A stretch of 36,981 nt of DNA from Chitinophaga pinensis (GCA_945897885.1 CAMDGU010000029.1:1-36981), one strand, 5' to 3'. Positions 14,372 to 25,342 are shown, counted from the stretch's first letter. Numbers and translations are program-made. The notes: generated by a model from the sequence alone, not told the origin.

Positions 14372-17251
14372 ATGCCAGAAGAAAAATCATACAGGTTAGC
14401 CAAAGTAGCCGGAGAGCTTGGGGTAGGTGTGCACACCTTAGTAGAACACTTGCAAAAAAAAGGTGTTATATTAGAAGATACCAAACCCACATCTAAACTT
14501 GATCAGAGCACTTACGAAATCCTTGTGAAGGATTTTCAATCTGATAAAAAGACAAAAGATCAGTCGAAAACGATTGAAGTTCAGATGAAACGCGACAGGG
14601 AACAAGTCCTTGAAACAGCGCCATCAAAACCAAAACCCCCTGCTGAAGACGTAGAAGAAGATACTTTTTTTGTAAAGGATTTAGGATCTACAAAAAAACC
14701 TATTTCAAGCAAAGAGGAAAAACCTCAAGAGCCAATTTCTGAAACCAAAGATGAAAAACTTATTGAACCAATTATTGAAAGACCAAAAGTTGAAGGTCTT
14801 AAAATAATGGGCAAAATTGATTTATCTAAAAAATCAAAACCTGCCGAACCTGCTATAATTAAGGAAGAAAAACCTGAAATAATCAGTGAGGAGAAACCTG
14901 TTGTTAAGGAAGAAATAAAACCTGAAATAGCAAAAGAGGTTATTCCTGAAATAATAAAAGAAGCGAAAGAAATAAATGAAGAACCGGTTATAGTAGAAAC
15001 CAAACCTAGTATTGAAAATACTTTAATAACTGAGGCAGAACCCAATGAAGTAGAAGCTGAAACCATCGAAGATACAGAGGATGAAGATAAGGTAATAAAA
15101 GCAAACGCCCCTAAATTAAAGGGTTTATCTGTAATGGGTAAAATTGTTATACCCGATCCTATTGTTAGAAAAAAGGTGGTTAATGAAGATGCACAAAAGA
15201 AAAAGCGCAAACGTAAATTAACCGCTGAGAAAATTGATACCAAAGCGGTTGGAAATCAGTTTGTAAAAAAACCGGATTTAAGAACGGATAGCAAACCCGG
15301 AACTGCTCCAGGCGTAAGACCCAAAAAAGATGAGGTTAGCGGCAAGCAAGTTCAGGAGCAAATGAAGCAAACCTTTGCTAAAATTGGTACTCAAAAAAAT
15401 AATGCACAAGGCGGAAAAATAAGACAACAAGCCAGAAAAGATCGCAAGAGTAAATTTTTAGCCCACAAGGAAGAACAAGTAGTTAGACGTGAAATTCAGA
15501 GCAAGATTATACAAGTTACAGAGTATGTAACCGCTAATGAATTGGCCTCTTTAATGAACGTTAAGGTAAATGAAATTATTACCGTTTGTTTTTCTTTAGG
15601 TATTATGATTTCTATCAACCAAAGATTGGATGGTGAGATAATTACCTTATTGGCAGAAAATTTTGGATATGAAGTTGAGTTTGTTTCGGCAGATGTTCAG
15701 GAGGATGTAGTTGAAGAGATAGATGATCCCAAAGACCTTGCAGAAAGACCTCCTATTGTAACGATAATGGGACACGTAGATCATGGAAAAACGTCGTTAT
15801 TGGATTACATAAGAAGTACCAATGTGATTGCAGGTGAAGCCGGAGGAATAACTCAGCACGTTGCTGCCTACGAGGTTACAATGGCGGATGGAAAAAACAT
15901 AACGTTTGTGGATACCCCGGGTCACGAGGCTTTTACAGCCATGCGTGCCAGAGGAGCTAAAACTACCGATATTGTAATTATTGTTATTGCAGCTGATGAT
16001 AGCGTAATGCCTCAAACAAAGGAGGCTATTGCCCATGCTCAGGCAGCGCAAGTTCCAATCATTTTTGCCTATAATAAAATTGATAAAGACGGAGCAAATG
16101 CTGATAAAATAAGAGAACAACTATCTGCCATGAATATATTGGTAGAGGAGTGGGGTGGTAAGTACCAAAGTCAGGAAATATCAGCCAAAAAAGGTTTAAA
16201 TATTGATAAACTTTTGGAAAAAGTATTGCTTGAAGCTGAAATACTTGAACTTAAAGCCAATCCGAATAAGCGTGCCAAAGGTACGGTAATGGAAACCCAC
16301 CTTGACAAAGGAAAGGGAGTTGTAGCCACCTTATTGGTTCAGGAAGGAACGTTAAAAGTTGGCGATTTTGCTTTAGCCGGAAGTCATTATGGTAGGGTAA
16401 GAGCTTTGCTTAATGAAAGAGGTCAACGGATTACTTCAGCCGGGCCTTCTACACCGGTAAGTGTTCTTGGTTTTCAGGGAGCACCACAAGCCGGTGAAAT
16501 ATTTAACGTATTTGAAGATGAATCAAGTGCTAAGGAAATAGCAAATAAAAGAACTCAATTACAGCGCGAGCAAGGAATACGAGCTTCTAAGCATATTACT
16601 TTAGAGGAAATAGGACGACGATTAGCAGTAGGTTCGTTCAAAGAATTGAAACTGATTGTGAAAGGAGATGTGGATGGATCGGTAGAAGCCTTGAGCGATT
16701 CCTTATTGAAATTATCTAAGGAAGAAGTTCAGGTAAATGTTATTCATAAAGGAGTAGGTCAGATTACTGAATCGGATGTATTGCTAGCTTCAGCTTCTGA
16801 TGCAATCATTATTGGATTCCAGGTAAGGCCGGCACAAAGTGCTCGAAAACTAGCTGAGGATGAAGAAATTGAAATAAAAACATACTCGGTAATTTATCAT
16901 GCTATTGAGGAAATAAAAGCGGCCATCGAAGGGATGCTTGATCCTGAATATGTAGAAGAAATTACAGCCAATATTGAAGTACGTGATGTGTTTAAAATTA
17001 CCAAAGTGGGAACTGTAGCAGGAGCTTATGTATTGGATGGTAAGGTTGAACGGAATAATAAACTTCGAATTATCCGTGATGGCGTAGTGGTTCATGAAGG
17101 TGAAATTGAAACATTAAAACGTTTTAAAGATGATATGAAAGAAATATCAAAAGGCTATGAATGCGGTATTCAGGTAAAAAATTACAACGACTTAAGAATT
17201 GGTGATATCATAGAAACCTTTAAAAATGTTGAGGTAAAGCGTAAAGGCTAA
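14372..17251 (+). CDS. infB: Translation initiation factor IF-2
   Basis: A 959-residue GTPase that brings initiator tRNA to the 30S subunit and promotes 50S joining. An N-terminal IF2_N motif ([20 protein letters not shown]) is followed by a long linker of about 330 residues rich in Lys, Glu and Pro, then a second IF2_N-like domain and the G domain: G1 [11 protein letters not shown] (about 466), G3 DTPGHEAF, G4 NKID, with domains II, III and C2 after it. The long disordered linker makes it longer than E. coli IF-2 (890), which is normal for Bacteroidota. It is the last gene of the rimP-nusA-infB set; rlmN follows after 66 bases. Confidence 0.97.
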   Translation: MPEEKSYRLAKVAGELGVGVHTLVEHLQKKGVILEDTKPTSKLDQSTYEILVKDFQSDKKTKDQSKTIEVQMKRDREQVLETAPSKPKPPAEDVEEDTFFVKDLGSTKKPISSKEEKPQEPISETKDEKLIEPIIERPKVEGLKIMGKIDLSKKSKPAEPAIIKEEKPEIISEEKPVVKEEIKPEIAKEVIPEIIKEAKEINEEPVIVETKPSIENTLITEAEPNEVEAETIEDTEDEDKVIKANAPKLKGLSVMGKIVIPDPIVRKKVVNEDAQKKKRKRKLTAEKIDTKAVGNQFVKKPDLRTDSKPGTAPGVRPKKDEVSGKQVQEQMKQTFAKIGTQKNNAQGGKIRQQARKDRKSKFLAHKEEQVVRREIQSKIIQVTEYVTANELASLMNVKVNEIITVCFSLGIMISINQRLDGEIITLLAENFGYEVEFVSADVQEDVVEEIDDPKDLAERPPIVTIMGHVDHGKTSLLDYIRSTNVIAGEAGGITQHVAAYEVTMADGKNITFVDTPGHEAFTAMRARGAKTTDIVIIVIAADDSVMPQTKEAIAHAQAAQVPIIFAYNKIDKDGANADKIREQLSAMNILVEEWGGKYQSQEISAKKGLNIDKLLEKVLLEAEILELKANPNKRAKGTVMETHLDKGKGVVATLLVQEGTLKVGDFALAGSHYGRVRALLNERGQRITSAGPSTPVSVLGFQGAPQAGEIFNVFEDESSAKEIANKRTQLQREQGIRASKHITLEEIGRRLAVGSFKELKLIVKGDVDGSVEALSDSLLKLSKEEVQVNVIHKGVGQITESDVLLASASDAIIIGFQVRPAQSARKLAEDEEIEIKTYSVIYHAIEEIKAAIEGMLDPEYVEEITANIEVRDVFKITKVGTVAGAYVLDGKVERNNKLRIIRDGVVVHEGEIETLKRFKDDMKEISKGYECGIQVKNYNDLRIGDIIETFKNVEVKRKG

Positions 17252-17288
17252 ACCAAATTACCTTTTTATTTTTTAAGTTAATTTTTAC

Positions 17289-17304
17289 TTTGATAGTTAT
17301 CAAA
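17289..17304. promoter_or_regulatory. 16-base palindrome before rlmN
   Basis: TTTGATAGTTATCAAA is a perfect inverted repeat with 7-base arms and a 2-base centre, 13 bases before the proposed rlmN start. It could be an operator for a dimeric regulator or a chance AT-rich palindrome. It contains the TAG that closes the rlmN frame upstream. Confidence 0.3.
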
Positions 17305-17317
17305 TAATTTACCTGTT

Positions 17318-18358
17318 CTGCAATCTAAAATTGATATTCGAACCCTCTCGCTAGAGCAACTTCAAAAAGAAATAAGTTCTCTGGGTGAACCCGCTTTTAA
17401 AGCCAAGCAAATTTTTGAATGGCTTTGGAAAAAATCTGCCTTTAGTTTTGAGGAGATGACTAATCTTTCAAAAGCACTGCGTGAAAAGCTGATTGAAAGA
17501 TTTGAAATAAAAGCAGTAAAAATATTAACCCAACAAAAAAGCAAAGATGGTACTATCAAGGTTGCTTTTAAACTATGGGATGACAATATCATTGAAGGGG
17601 TTTTAATACCCACAGCAAGCCGAATGACAGCCTGTGTAAGCAGTCAGGTAGGTTGCAGTTTAAGTTGTGCCTTTTGTGCTACAGGTTTTTTAGAAAGACA
17701 GCGAAATTTGGATGCGGCTGAAATTTATGATCAGGTAGTTTTGATTGCTCAACTTGCCGTTAAAAATTACAACATCCCTTTGAGCAATATAGTATTTATG
17801 GGAATGGGTGAACCATTGCTTAATTATGCCAACGTGATGAAAGGCATTGACTATATTACAAAGCCAGAAGGTTTGGGAATGAGTCCACAACGGATTACCG
17901 TTAGCACCGCAGGTATCACCAAAATGATAAAACGCCTGGGTGATGAAAACGTTAAGTTTAATTTAGCTCTATCACTTCATGCGGCCAATGATGTAAGAAG
18001 AAGTTCGATAATGCCCATTAATGATACCAATAATTTGGAAATGCTGGTGGAAGCATTGAATTATTTCCATGAAAAAACCGGAACCCGAGTTACCTTAGAA
18101 TATTGTGTAATAAACGATACCAATGACCATGAACAGGAAGCATTGGAACTGGCTCAATTTGCAAAAAGAGTTAAATGCAAAATAAACCTGATTGAGTACA
18201 ATCCTATAGAAATGGCAACTTTTAAAGCTTCGTCAAGCGAAAAGATTGAAAAATTTGCAGCTATTTTAGAACAACAAAAACTGATTGTAAATATTCGCAG
18301 AAGCCGTGGCAAAGATATTGATGCAGCCTGCGGACAGTTGGCTAATAAAAATAAGTAA
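17318..18358 (+). CDS. rlmN: 23S rRNA/tRNA adenine C2-methyltransferase RlmN (non-ATG start)
   Basis: A radical SAM enzyme that methylates A2503 of 23S rRNA and A37 of some tRNAs. The cluster motif is CSLSCAFCATGF; GMGEPLLNY is the GEP motif, and the second catalytic Cys pair is represented by DAACGQLA near the end. The first ATG in frame (17456) would remove a conserved N-terminal domain: the frame upstream encodes IRTLSLEQLQKE, GEPAFKAKQIFEWLWKK and FSFEEM, which are typical RlmN sequence. The frame is open back to TAG at 17294 with no ATG, GTG or TTG; CTG at 17318 gives 346 residues, the normal length, and ATT at 17330 is an alternative. Start unusual, or a base error upstream. Confidence 0.9.
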   Translation: MQSKIDIRTLSLEQLQKEISSLGEPAFKAKQIFEWLWKKSAFSFEEMTNLSKALREKLIERFEIKAVKILTQQKSKDGTIKVAFKLWDDNIIEGVLIPTASRMTACVSSQVGCSLSCAFCATGFLERQRNLDAAEIYDQVVLIAQLAVKNYNIPLSNIVFMGMGEPLLNYANVMKGIDYITKPEGLGMSPQRITVSTAGITKMIKRLGDENVKFNLALSLHAANDVRRSSIMPINDTNNLEMLVEALNYFHEKTGTRVTLEYCVINDTNDHEQEALELAQFAKRVKCKINLIEYNPIEMATFKASSSEKIEKFAAILEQQKLIVNIRRSRGKDIDAACGQLANKNK

Positions 18359-18411
18359 ATCAAATAGAGATACAGTTGTCTCAAATCTTTAAACCTTAAT
18401 TTCACACCGAT

Positions 18412-19308
18412 ATGTCAAGCCGTCTTTTATATTATCTCCTTTTAAAACCCTTATCTTACCTGCCTTTAGGCATCCTTTACGGGGTTTCAGATTTTATGTA
18501 TGTAATGCTTTACAAAGTATTTAAATACCGCCAAAAGGTAGTAAGAACCAATCTTGTAAATTCATTTCCCGGAAAAACGAATGAAGAAATAGCAAAGATT
18601 GAGCAAGAGTTTTACAGCCATTTTTGCGATATTATTGTAGAAAGTGTTCGCTTATTCAGCATTGGTGAATCTGAGTTGCGGCAAAGAAATAAGTTGCGAA
18701 ATCCTGAGGTTTTGGATGAACTTTATAACGAAGGGAAAAGTGTGATATTGGTTGGCGGGCATTATAACAACTGGGAAACAGGAGCTGCCATACTTAGCTG
18801 GTATGTAAAGCATCATATTGTTGGAATTTATACGCCATTAAGTAATGAATTTTTCAATACTGAAATTTTAAAAAGCCGGGAACGTTTTGGAATGGAAATG
18901 CTTTCAAAAAAGATTGTGAAAGCAGGTTTTGAAAACAACAAAGAAAAACTGACTGCTACTATTTTTGCAACCGACCAATCGCCAACCCATAGCAAAATGG
19001 TTCATTGGACTAAGTTTTTAAACCAACCAACCGCGGTTCTTTTCGGCTCTGAATTATATGCAAAGGAGTATAATTTTCCTGTGGTATATATTTATGTTAC
19101 CAAAGTAAAACGCGGCTATTATGAGATGGAAGCTAAATTACTTGAAAAAAATCCGGCACAAACCCCCGAAGGTTATATAACAGAAACCCATACCCGCTGG
19201 CTTGAAAACCAAATTTTAGCTAATCCGCACTATTGGTTGTGGACGCATAAGCGCTGGAAACGGAAATGGAAAGATGATGATAAATTGTATAGCCCTAATA
19301 AGGGATAA
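18412..19308 (+). CDS. LpxL/HtrB-type lipid A acyltransferase
   Basis: A 298-residue member of the lysophospholipid acyltransferase family that transfers a secondary acyl chain to lipid A precursors at the inner face of the cytoplasmic membrane. The N-terminal hydrophobic segment (YLPLGILYGVSDFMYVMLY) anchors it; the catalytic H-x4-E motif is HYNNWE at about residues 117-122 after ILVGG, and a further motif TDQSP (about 188) is typical of the family. The C-terminus WLWTHKRWK is the usual ending. Length is normal for LpxL-like proteins of Bacteroidota. It follows rlmN by 53 bases and converges with the next gene. Confidence 0.88.
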   Translation: MSSRLLYYLLLKPLSYLPLGILYGVSDFMYVMLYKVFKYRQKVVRTNLVNSFPGKTNEEIAKIEQEFYSHFCDIIVESVRLFSIGESELRQRNKLRNPEVLDELYNEGKSVILVGGHYNNWETGAAILSWYVKHHIVGIYTPLSNEFFNTEILKSRERFGMEMLSKKIVKAGFENNKEKLTATIFATDQSPTHSKMVHWTKFLNQPTAVLFGSELYAKEYNFPVVYIYVTKVKRGYYEMEAKLLEKNPAQTPEGYITETHTRWLENQILANPHYWLWTHKRWKRKWKDDDKLYSPNKG

Positions 19309-19321
19309 AATATTCATAAGA

Positions 19322-20281
19322 TTAGGCGCTGCAAGGGTCTTCAATTTCGAGGCAATACAATTGCCAAATACCTTCTACTTTAATAAAATAAAATCCAAGA
19401 TTTCCGTCGGTGCTGTATATAAAAGCTACAACCGATGATTCTGATTTTTTTATTCCTTCAATTTGACTATCCAGTTTTGTGTCTTCATCTGGACTAAATT
19501 CTTTTAAACCAAGCAAAGCTTTTGAAACCTTATTAAAATCCTGTTCAATACCTCCATAGCATCCTTTTTTGTTGTAAAAATCGGCCATATCGCAGTTTAT
19601 CTCAGGTTTTTCACCTTCAATAAATGAAAATTTAGATTTTTTAAACGCCTCAAATCCTGCTCTCCATGGAATTTCCTCAGTAAGTTCATTGACATCTTTT
19701 ATTTCGGCCACCGAAGTAATAAACCCTGGTTTTGATAAATAGTAAAATGATTTATCATTATCAAGATAGGCTGCAAGCCCTGCCTCCCCTTCTTTTTTAA
19801 TGATTGAAATGAACTCTGTTGCAAATACTTTAAAATTTTTGGAACTTTCCACATTGGTAGATTTAGGGGTAATTTCCTCCTCAATTTGTTTTTCAAATAA
19901 TTCCAGTGAATCTCCGCCAATTACATTCCGTATCAGGATTTGATGAATCTCTACTTTCTTCAATAGTTCATCGTATTGCATTTTAAGCTTTGAATTATCT
20001 TTAGAAAAATTTTCATTTTCCAAGCGCAGTTTCTCAATGTTGGTGTTTAAATCAATGGTGTATTGTTTTAAATCTTTAAGTTCATTGCTTAGTCTTTTTA
20101 AATCGGCAGAGGCAACTGAATCCCGCATTTTTAAATAATTTAACTCAAATTGCTGGTTATCAATCGTCATTCCCAAAGTATCAATTTTTGATTGAAGGAC
20201 TTTTTTCTTAGGTCCAAACTGACCCAAAGCCAGAAACGGAATAAAAAAAGTGAAAAGTAGAATGGATTTAATTAGTTGCAT
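19322..20281 (-). CDS. Secreted coiled-coil protein of unknown function
   Basis: A 319-residue protein with a signal peptide (MQLIKSILLFTFFIPFLALG, cut before Q). Residues 28-120 are a predicted coiled coil with heptad-like Leu and Lys/Glu (LKRLSNELKDLKQYTIDLNT, then KLRLENENFSKDNSKLK). The C-terminal 170 residues are globular with alternating strands and end CLEIEDPCSA; Cys pairs (about 229/237 and 311/317) could form disulfides. I recognise no family. It lies alone between two plus-strand genes and is transcribed away from glyS. Confidence 0.75.
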   Translation of the reverse strand: MQLIKSILLFTFFIPFLALGQFGPKKKVLQSKIDTLGMTIDNQQFELNYLKMRDSVASADLKRLSNELKDLKQYTIDLNTNIEKLRLENENFSKDNSKLKMQYDELLKKVEIHQILIRNVIGGDSLELFEKQIEEEITPKSTNVESSKNFKVFATEFISIIKKEGEAGLAAYLDNDKSFYYLSKPGFITSVAEIKDVNELTEEIPWRAGFEAFKKSKFSFIEGEKPEINCDMADFYNKKGCYGGIEQDFNKVSKALLGLKEFSPDEDTKLDSQIEGIKKSESSVVAFIYSTDGNLGFYFIKVEGIWQLYCLEIEDPCSA

Positions 20282-20354
20282 TTCGGTTTAAAGTTCCAAA
20301 ATTACAAAATAAGACATATATAGGGTTAAAATATTAGTTTTGCCCTAACGAAAA

Positions 20355-21890
20355 ATGAGTGCAGAAGAACAATTCAAGAAGATAATATCCCATTGCAAAG
20401 AGTATGGTTTTATATTCCCTTCAAGTGAGATATATGAAGGCTTAGCGGCTGTTTATGACTATGGTCAAAACGGGGTAGAACTTAAAAATAATCTTCGTCA
20501 ATATTGGTGGAAAAGTATGGTGCAAATGCATCAAAATATCGTTGGATTGGATTCAGCTATTTTTATGCAACCCAAGGTTTGGAAAGCCAGCGGCCATGTT
20601 GACGGATTCAGTGACCCGATGATTGACAACAAAGACAGCAAAAAGCGCTACAGAGCGGATGTATTGTTGGAAGAACATCAGGATAAAATACAGGATAAAA
20701 TAGATAAGGAAATTGAGAAAGCTGCAAAACGATTTGGAGATTCATTCGATGCCAAGCTTTATTCAGATACCAATCCTAGGATTATGGAATATTATGCGTC
20801 CATTTCATTGATTGATAATACCCTTAAAACAGGATTGGAAACCGGGAATCTGGATTTAATAAAAGCTTTAATTGAGCAACTGGAAATCGTTTGCCCAATA
20901 AGCGGTACAAAAAACTGGACCGATGTTCGTCAGTTTAATTTGATGTACAGCACTCAAATGACAGCTACGGATGGCGAATCGGAATTGTATTTACGTCCGG
21001 AAACGGCTCAGGGAATTTTTGTAAACTTTTTGAACGTTCAAAAATCCGGTAGGATGAAGATTCCTTTTGGAATTGCCCAAACCGGAAAAGCCTTCAGAAA
21101 TGAAATTGTTGCCCGCCAGTTCATTATGCGGATGAAAGAATTTGAGCAAATGGAAATGCAGTTTTTTGTGAGACCGGGAACAGAAATGGAATGGTATACC
21201 TATTGGAAAGACACCCGACTGAAGTGGCACAAGGCTTTAGGAACTAATACCGAAAATTTAAAGTATCACGACCATTTAAAATTAGCCCATTACGCCAATG
21301 CGGCTGTAGATATTGAATACAAATTCCCATTTGGGTTTAAAGAAGTTGAAGGCATCCACAGCCGTACCGATTTTGATTTGGGCCGTCACCAGGAATTTTC
21401 AGGTAAAAAGCTTCAATATTTTGACCCTGAAACCAACCAGAATTATGTGCCGTATGTAGTGGAAACGTCCATTGGCTTAGACCGTTTATTCTTGTTGCAG
21501 TTGTGTGAAAATTTGGTAGACGAAGTTTTGGAAAATGGTGAAACCCGCACGGTGTTTAAAATAAATCCGGTGCTGGCCCCATACAAAGTGGCTATTTTAC
21601 CGCTAGTTAAAAAAGACGGTTTGCCCGAAATAGCAGAGAAAATATACAATGATTTAAAATTTGACTTCAACTGTTTTTACGAAGAAAAGGATACCATTGG
21701 AAAACGCTACCGCCGTCAGGATGCAATAGGAACACCGTTTTGTGTAACCATTGATTATGACAGTGTTCAAGATAGTTCCGTAACCCTTCGTTACCGTGAC
21801 AGCATGGAACAAAAGCGCATAAAAATAGACGAGCTTCACGGCTTAATAAGTGAAGAAGTGAGTTGGAAAAAACTTTTAAATAATTTATAG
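20355..21890 (+). CDS. glyS: Glycyl-tRNA synthetase (dimeric, class II)
   Basis: A 511-residue glycine-tRNA ligase of the alpha2 type. Class II motifs are visible: an N-terminal part with [20 protein letters not shown] and G.ELK.N, the motif 2 region [12 protein letters not shown]...[20 protein letters not shown], and motif 3 near [10 protein letters not shown]. The C-terminal anticodon-binding domain begins around [11 protein letters not shown]. It charges tRNA-Gly in the cytoplasm. The gene ends one base before the mutase start, so both are likely cotranscribed. A -7 match TAGTTTTG at 20335-20342 lies before the start without a good -33 element. Confidence 0.95.
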   Translation: MSAEEQFKKIISHCKEYGFIFPSSEIYEGLAAVYDYGQNGVELKNNLRQYWWKSMVQMHQNIVGLDSAIFMQPKVWKASGHVDGFSDPMIDNKDSKKRYRADVLLEEHQDKIQDKIDKEIEKAAKRFGDSFDAKLYSDTNPRIMEYYASISLIDNTLKTGLETGNLDLIKALIEQLEIVCPISGTKNWTDVRQFNLMYSTQMTATDGESELYLRPETAQGIFVNFLNVQKSGRMKIPFGIAQTGKAFRNEIVARQFIMRMKEFEQMEMQFFVRPGTEMEWYTYWKDTRLKWHKALGTNTENLKYHDHLKLAHYANAAVDIEYKFPFGFKEVEGIHSRTDFDLGRHQEFSGKKLQYFDPETNQNYVPYVVETSIGLDRLFLLQLCENLVDEVLENGETRTVFKINPVLAPYKVAILPLVKKDGLPEIAEKIYNDLKFDFNCFYEEKDTIGKRYRRQDAIGTPFCVTIDYDSVQDSSVTLRYRDSMEQKRIKIDELHGLISEEVSWKKLLNNL

Positions 21891-21891
21891 T

Positions 21892-24800
21892 ATGAACTTC
21901 CCTGAATTTTCTCCAACAACCAAAGCCGAATGGTTGGCCATGGTTCAAAAAATAGCTAAGGGAGAGGATATCTCCAAGTTTTTAACGTATAATCCCTTCC
22001 CGGGTATTGACGTTTCGGCATACGAAACTGCCGAAGATGGTTTTGAAAAAGAATTCATTTCCATAGAAAATGGTGAACCATTTCAGGTATGCCTGCCAAT
22101 GGATTTAAAAGACAAAAATTGGGAGGCACTAACAAAAAATGGGGTAGAGTCGGTTGATTTTTTCTATGATAGTATGCCACTTCCCTTATCGTTGAAAGGT
22201 TTAAAAATTCATGCTACCATTGGTGTTCCTGATATTGAAGCTATTCAAAATTTTAAAGCACATACACCGGGTGGAAGTATAACCCTTAAAATTTCTAACG
22301 ATCCGGAATATTATACAAAAGCTATTCTGTACCTGATTCAAAACCCAATTGCAGGCTTTAAAAATTTGTGTATTGATATTGCTTCATGGCAAAATCTTAA
22401 TGACCAAGACCAATTAGAACAGGCTTTAATGCAGTTGAATTGGTTTATTAAAGAACGAAAAAATCATCCACAAGGAGTAAATGATATTTTTTTCAGACTC
22501 CCTTTAGGAACGGATTTCTATTTAAACATTGCTAAAATAAGAGCCTTAAAACAAGGCTGGTTTCATTTTTTAAAACATCATAATTTACCGCTTTGCGAGC
22601 CCTTTATAATTGCCGAAACGCATGATTTATCAAAGGAAAATGCCGAAACAGAACAGAATTTAATAAGGGCTACCACTATGGCCTTTGCAGCTATTTCAGG
22701 CGGTGCGAATGTTTTTGTAGTAAAAGGGTTAAACGATATTGAAAAACAGTCACAGGGTTTTGCCTTGCGAATGATTCGAAATATTCAACTTTTATTAAAA
22801 GAAGAAAGTTTTACGGATGTGGTAATAGACCCGGCAAAGGGCAGTTATTTTATTGAAAAATTAACGAAGGAATTGTTTTTAAAAAACCTTCAAGGGTTTC
22901 AAAACCTAGGAGGTTTAACTCCAACATACTACGAAACCCAACCAAAAAAAATCACAACCACCAAAACATTAGAAGGGTTTGATTTAAAGTCCTCTTTTAA
23001 TTATGAAGATATAAAAGATTTTGGGTTTGATAAATTTGGGGCCGGAACACCACCGTATTTACGTGGACCTTATGGTAGCATGTATGTTCAAAAGCCCTGG
23101 ACCATTCGCCAGTATGCAGGGTTCTCAACCGCTGAAGAGTCCAATGCATTTTACCGAAGGAATTTAGCTGCAGGGCAAATGGGGCTTTCTGTAGCATTTG
23201 ACTTGGCCACCCATCGTGGTTACGACAGCGACCATCCCCGTGTAACAGGTGATGTGGGAATGGCAGGAGTAGCCATCGATTCGGTGGAGGATATGAAAAT
23301 CCTTTTTGACCAAATACCATTGGATAAAATGAGCGTGAGCATGACCATGAACGGAGCGGTTATTCCTATCATGGCATTTTATATTGTAGCTGCCGAGGAG
23401 CAAGGTGTGAAACCGGAACAACTATCAGGAACCATTCAAAACGATATTTTGAAAGAGTTTATGGTTCGCAATACCTTTATTTATCCGCCTTTGCCTTCCA
23501 TGCGGTTGGTTGGTGATATTTTTAAATATTCATCGGCCAATATGCCAAAATTTAACAGCATCAGTATTAGTGGATACCATATGCACGAAGCCGGAGCTAC
23601 CGCTGATATTGAATTGGCTTATACTTTAGCCGATGGAATAGAATATGTTAGAACGGGTTTGGCAGCAGGGCTGAGTATTGATGATTTTGCCCCGAGGCTT
23701 TCCTTTTTTTGGGGCATTGGCATGAATATTTATAAGGAAATTGCCAAAATGCGGGCCGGCAGATTGTTGTGGGCTAAACTGATAAAGGAATTCAATCCTA
23801 AAAGCGATAAGTCTTTGGCTTTGCGAACTCATTGCCAAACATCGGGTTGGAGCCTTACCGAGCAAGACCCATACAATAATATAGCCCGAACGTGTATTGA
23901 AGCGATGGCTGCCGTATTTGGTGGAACTCAAAGTTTACATACCAATGCCTTGGATGAGGCCATTGCCTTGCCAACCGATTATTCAGCACGAATAGCCCGA
24001 AATACTCAAATTTATTTGGCCGGAGAAACCAATATTACGAAGGCAGTTGACCCATGGGGCGGTTCGTATTATGTGGAATATTTAACCGGAAAACTTGTGG
24101 ACAAGGCCTGGGAACTGATACAGGAAGTAGAAGCCCTTGGTGGAATGGCAAAAGCTATAGAAACAGGTTTGCCAAAATTGCGAATAGAAGAAGCGGCTGC
24201 TAAAAAACAAGCCCGCATCGACAGCGGAAAGGATACCATTGTGGGGGTAAACAAATACCGATTAGAAGAGGAAACTCCCATGGATATTTTGTCGATTGAT
24301 AACAATGATGTGCGGCAGCAACAAATCAATCGGCTTACCAAATTAAAAGCCAACAGAAATGCGGCTGAGGTAGAGGAATCCTTAAATACCATAACAAAAG
24401 CCGCCACTGAAGGAACCGGAAATATACTGGAACTGGCCATAGACGCAGCCCGAAAACGAGCGACTTTAGGCGAAATCTCCTTAGCGTTGGAAAAACAGTA
24501 TGGCCGCTACCAACCCACGATACGAACCATTTCAGGAGTATTTAAGAATGAAGCCCAAATGGATGAAGATTTTATAAAAGCCCGCAAATTATCAGATGAA
24601 TTTGCCGCAAAGGATGGCCGCCGTCCGCGCATTATGGTGGCCAAAATGGGGCAGGACGGTCACGACCGTGGTGCTAAAGTAATAGCCACGGCCTTTGCCG
24701 ACCTCGGTTTTGATGTAGACATCGGGCCTTTGTTCCAAACCCCGCAGGAAGTAGCCAAACAAGCGGTAGAAAACGATGTGCATTGTTTGGGAATCTCGAG

Positions 24801-25008
24801 CCTTGCGGGGGGACACAAAACCCTGATACCCGAAGTCATCAACGAACTTAAAAAATACGGTCGGGAGGATGTGATTATTATTGCCGGAGGAGTTATTCCA
24901 GCCAAGGATTACGATGCCCTTTACAAAGCCGGAACCCATTTTATCTTTGGCCCGGGAACGATTATTACCAAAGCCGCTTGTGAGGTTTTGGATAGGATGA
25001 TTGGCTAA
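21892..25008 (+). CDS. Fused methylmalonyl-CoA mutase (small-subunit barrel + large subunit)
   Basis: A 1038-residue B12-dependent mutase that interconverts succinyl-CoA and (R)-methylmalonyl-CoA. Residues about 1-340 resemble the non-catalytic small subunit barrel ([38 protein letters not shown]). From about 345 the large subunit starts ([70 protein letters not shown]). The C-terminal B12 domain has the DxHxxG motif DGHDRG at about 922-927, carrying the lower-axial His, and ends [19 protein letters not shown]. The small part lacks its own B12-like domain. The subunits are normally separate genes (mutA, mutB). Starts 1 base after the glyS stop. Confidence 0.9.
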   Translation: MNFPEFSPTTKAEWLAMVQKIAKGEDISKFLTYNPFPGIDVSAYETAEDGFEKEFISIENGEPFQVCLPMDLKDKNWEALTKNGVESVDFFYDSMPLPLSLKGLKIHATIGVPDIEAIQNFKAHTPGGSITLKISNDPEYYTKAILYLIQNPIAGFKNLCIDIASWQNLNDQDQLEQALMQLNWFIKERKNHPQGVNDIFFRLPLGTDFYLNIAKIRALKQGWFHFLKHHNLPLCEPFIIAETHDLSKENAETEQNLIRATTMAFAAISGGANVFVVKGLNDIEKQSQGFALRMIRNIQLLLKEESFTDVVIDPAKGSYFIEKLTKELFLKNLQGFQNLGGLTPTYYETQPKKITTTKTLEGFDLKSSFNYEDIKDFGFDKFGAGTPPYLRGPYGSMYVQKPWTIRQYAGFSTAEESNAFYRRNLAAGQMGLSVAFDLATHRGYDSDHPRVTGDVGMAGVAIDSVEDMKILFDQIPLDKMSVSMTMNGAVIPIMAFYIVAAEEQGVKPEQLSGTIQNDILKEFMVRNTFIYPPLPSMRLVGDIFKYSSANMPKFNSISISGYHMHEAGATADIELAYTLADGIEYVRTGLAAGLSIDDFAPRLSFFWGIGMNIYKEIAKMRAGRLLWAKLIKEFNPKSDKSLALRTHCQTSGWSLTEQDPYNNIARTCIEAMAAVFGGTQSLHTNALDEAIALPTDYSARIARNTQIYLAGETNITKAVDPWGGSYYVEYLTGKLVDKAWELIQEVEALGGMAKAIETGLPKLRIEEAAAKKQARIDSGKDTIVGVNKYRLEEETPMDILSIDNNDVRQQQINRLTKLKANRNAAEVEESLNTITKAATEGTGNILELAIDAARKRATLGEISLALEKQYGRYQPTIRTISGVFKNEAQMDEDFIKARKLSDEFAAKDGRRPRIMVAKMGQDGHDRGAKVIATAFADLGFDVDIGPLFQTPQEVAKQAVENDVHCLGISSLAGGHKTLIPEVINELKKYGREDVIIIAGGVIPAKDYDALYKAGTHFIFGPGTIITKAACEVLDRMIG

Positions 25009-25012
25009 AGCA

Positions 25013-25084
25013 CTTATCGGTTGGTGTCGTCACCAACCGAATGTTATATTTTTGTTTCTGTCGGTGAGGACACCGACCGATAAG
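25013..25084. repeat. Inverted-repeat element made of two palindromes
   Basis: The 24 bases at 25013-25036 are the inverse of 25061-25084 at 21 positions. Each arm holds its own hairpin: CGGTTGGTG/CACCAACCG (25018-25039, perfect) and GTCGGTG/CACCGAC (25060-25077, perfect). The form, two facing hairpins in a gap, resembles a REP doublet or tiny MITE. The first hairpin, followed by ATTTTTG, could also terminate the mutase transcript. It sits precisely between the mutase gene and the duplicate of its 3' end. Confidence 0.75.
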
Positions 25085-25091
25085 AAAAAAT

Positions 25092-25244
25092 TACGGCAGG
25101 GAAGATGTAATAATAATAGCCGGAAGAGTTAACCCCGTTAAAGATTACGATGCCCTTTACAAAGCCGGAACCCATTTTATCTTTGGCCCGGGAACGATTA
25201 TTACCAAAGCCGCTTGTGAGGTTTTGGATAGGATGATTGGGTGA
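25092..25244 (+). pseudogene. Duplicate of the last 50 codons of the mutase gene
   Basis: This stretch aligns without gaps, at an offset of 236 bases, to the end of the methylmalonyl-CoA mutase gene. Bases 25143-25240 are identical to 24907-25004. Bases 25092-25142 differ from 24856-24906 at 14 of 51 positions, mostly at third codon positions, and still read [20 protein letters not shown]. The frame stays open and ends in its own TGA (25242-25244). There is no start and no upstream coding part, so it is a gene remnant, not an active gene. Confidence 0.85.
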
Positions 25245-25292
25245 TTTTTGGATTTGGAGATTTCAAAATTTGGAAATGCTCGCGGTTTGAAA

Positions 25293-25342
25293 GTCCCCCT
25301 TGTGCGATGGCTTGTGAAACGGTGAAGGGGGTAGGGGGATGT
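25293..25342. repeat. GTCCCCCTT...AAGGGGGTAGGGGGATGT motif, copy 1
   Basis: CCCCCTT near 25295 and AAGGGGG near 25325 can pair across about 23 bases, and the right arm continues GTAGGGGGATGT. The reverse complement, ACATCCCCCTACCCCC, recurs at 27775-27790. Found only in gene gaps here. Confidence 0.5.

Noticed and set aside
14725-15243. 172-codon minus-strand open frame inside infB
   Set aside because: Product is a Ser/Ile/Phe-rich shadow of the Lys/Glu-rich IF-2 linker; infB is certain.
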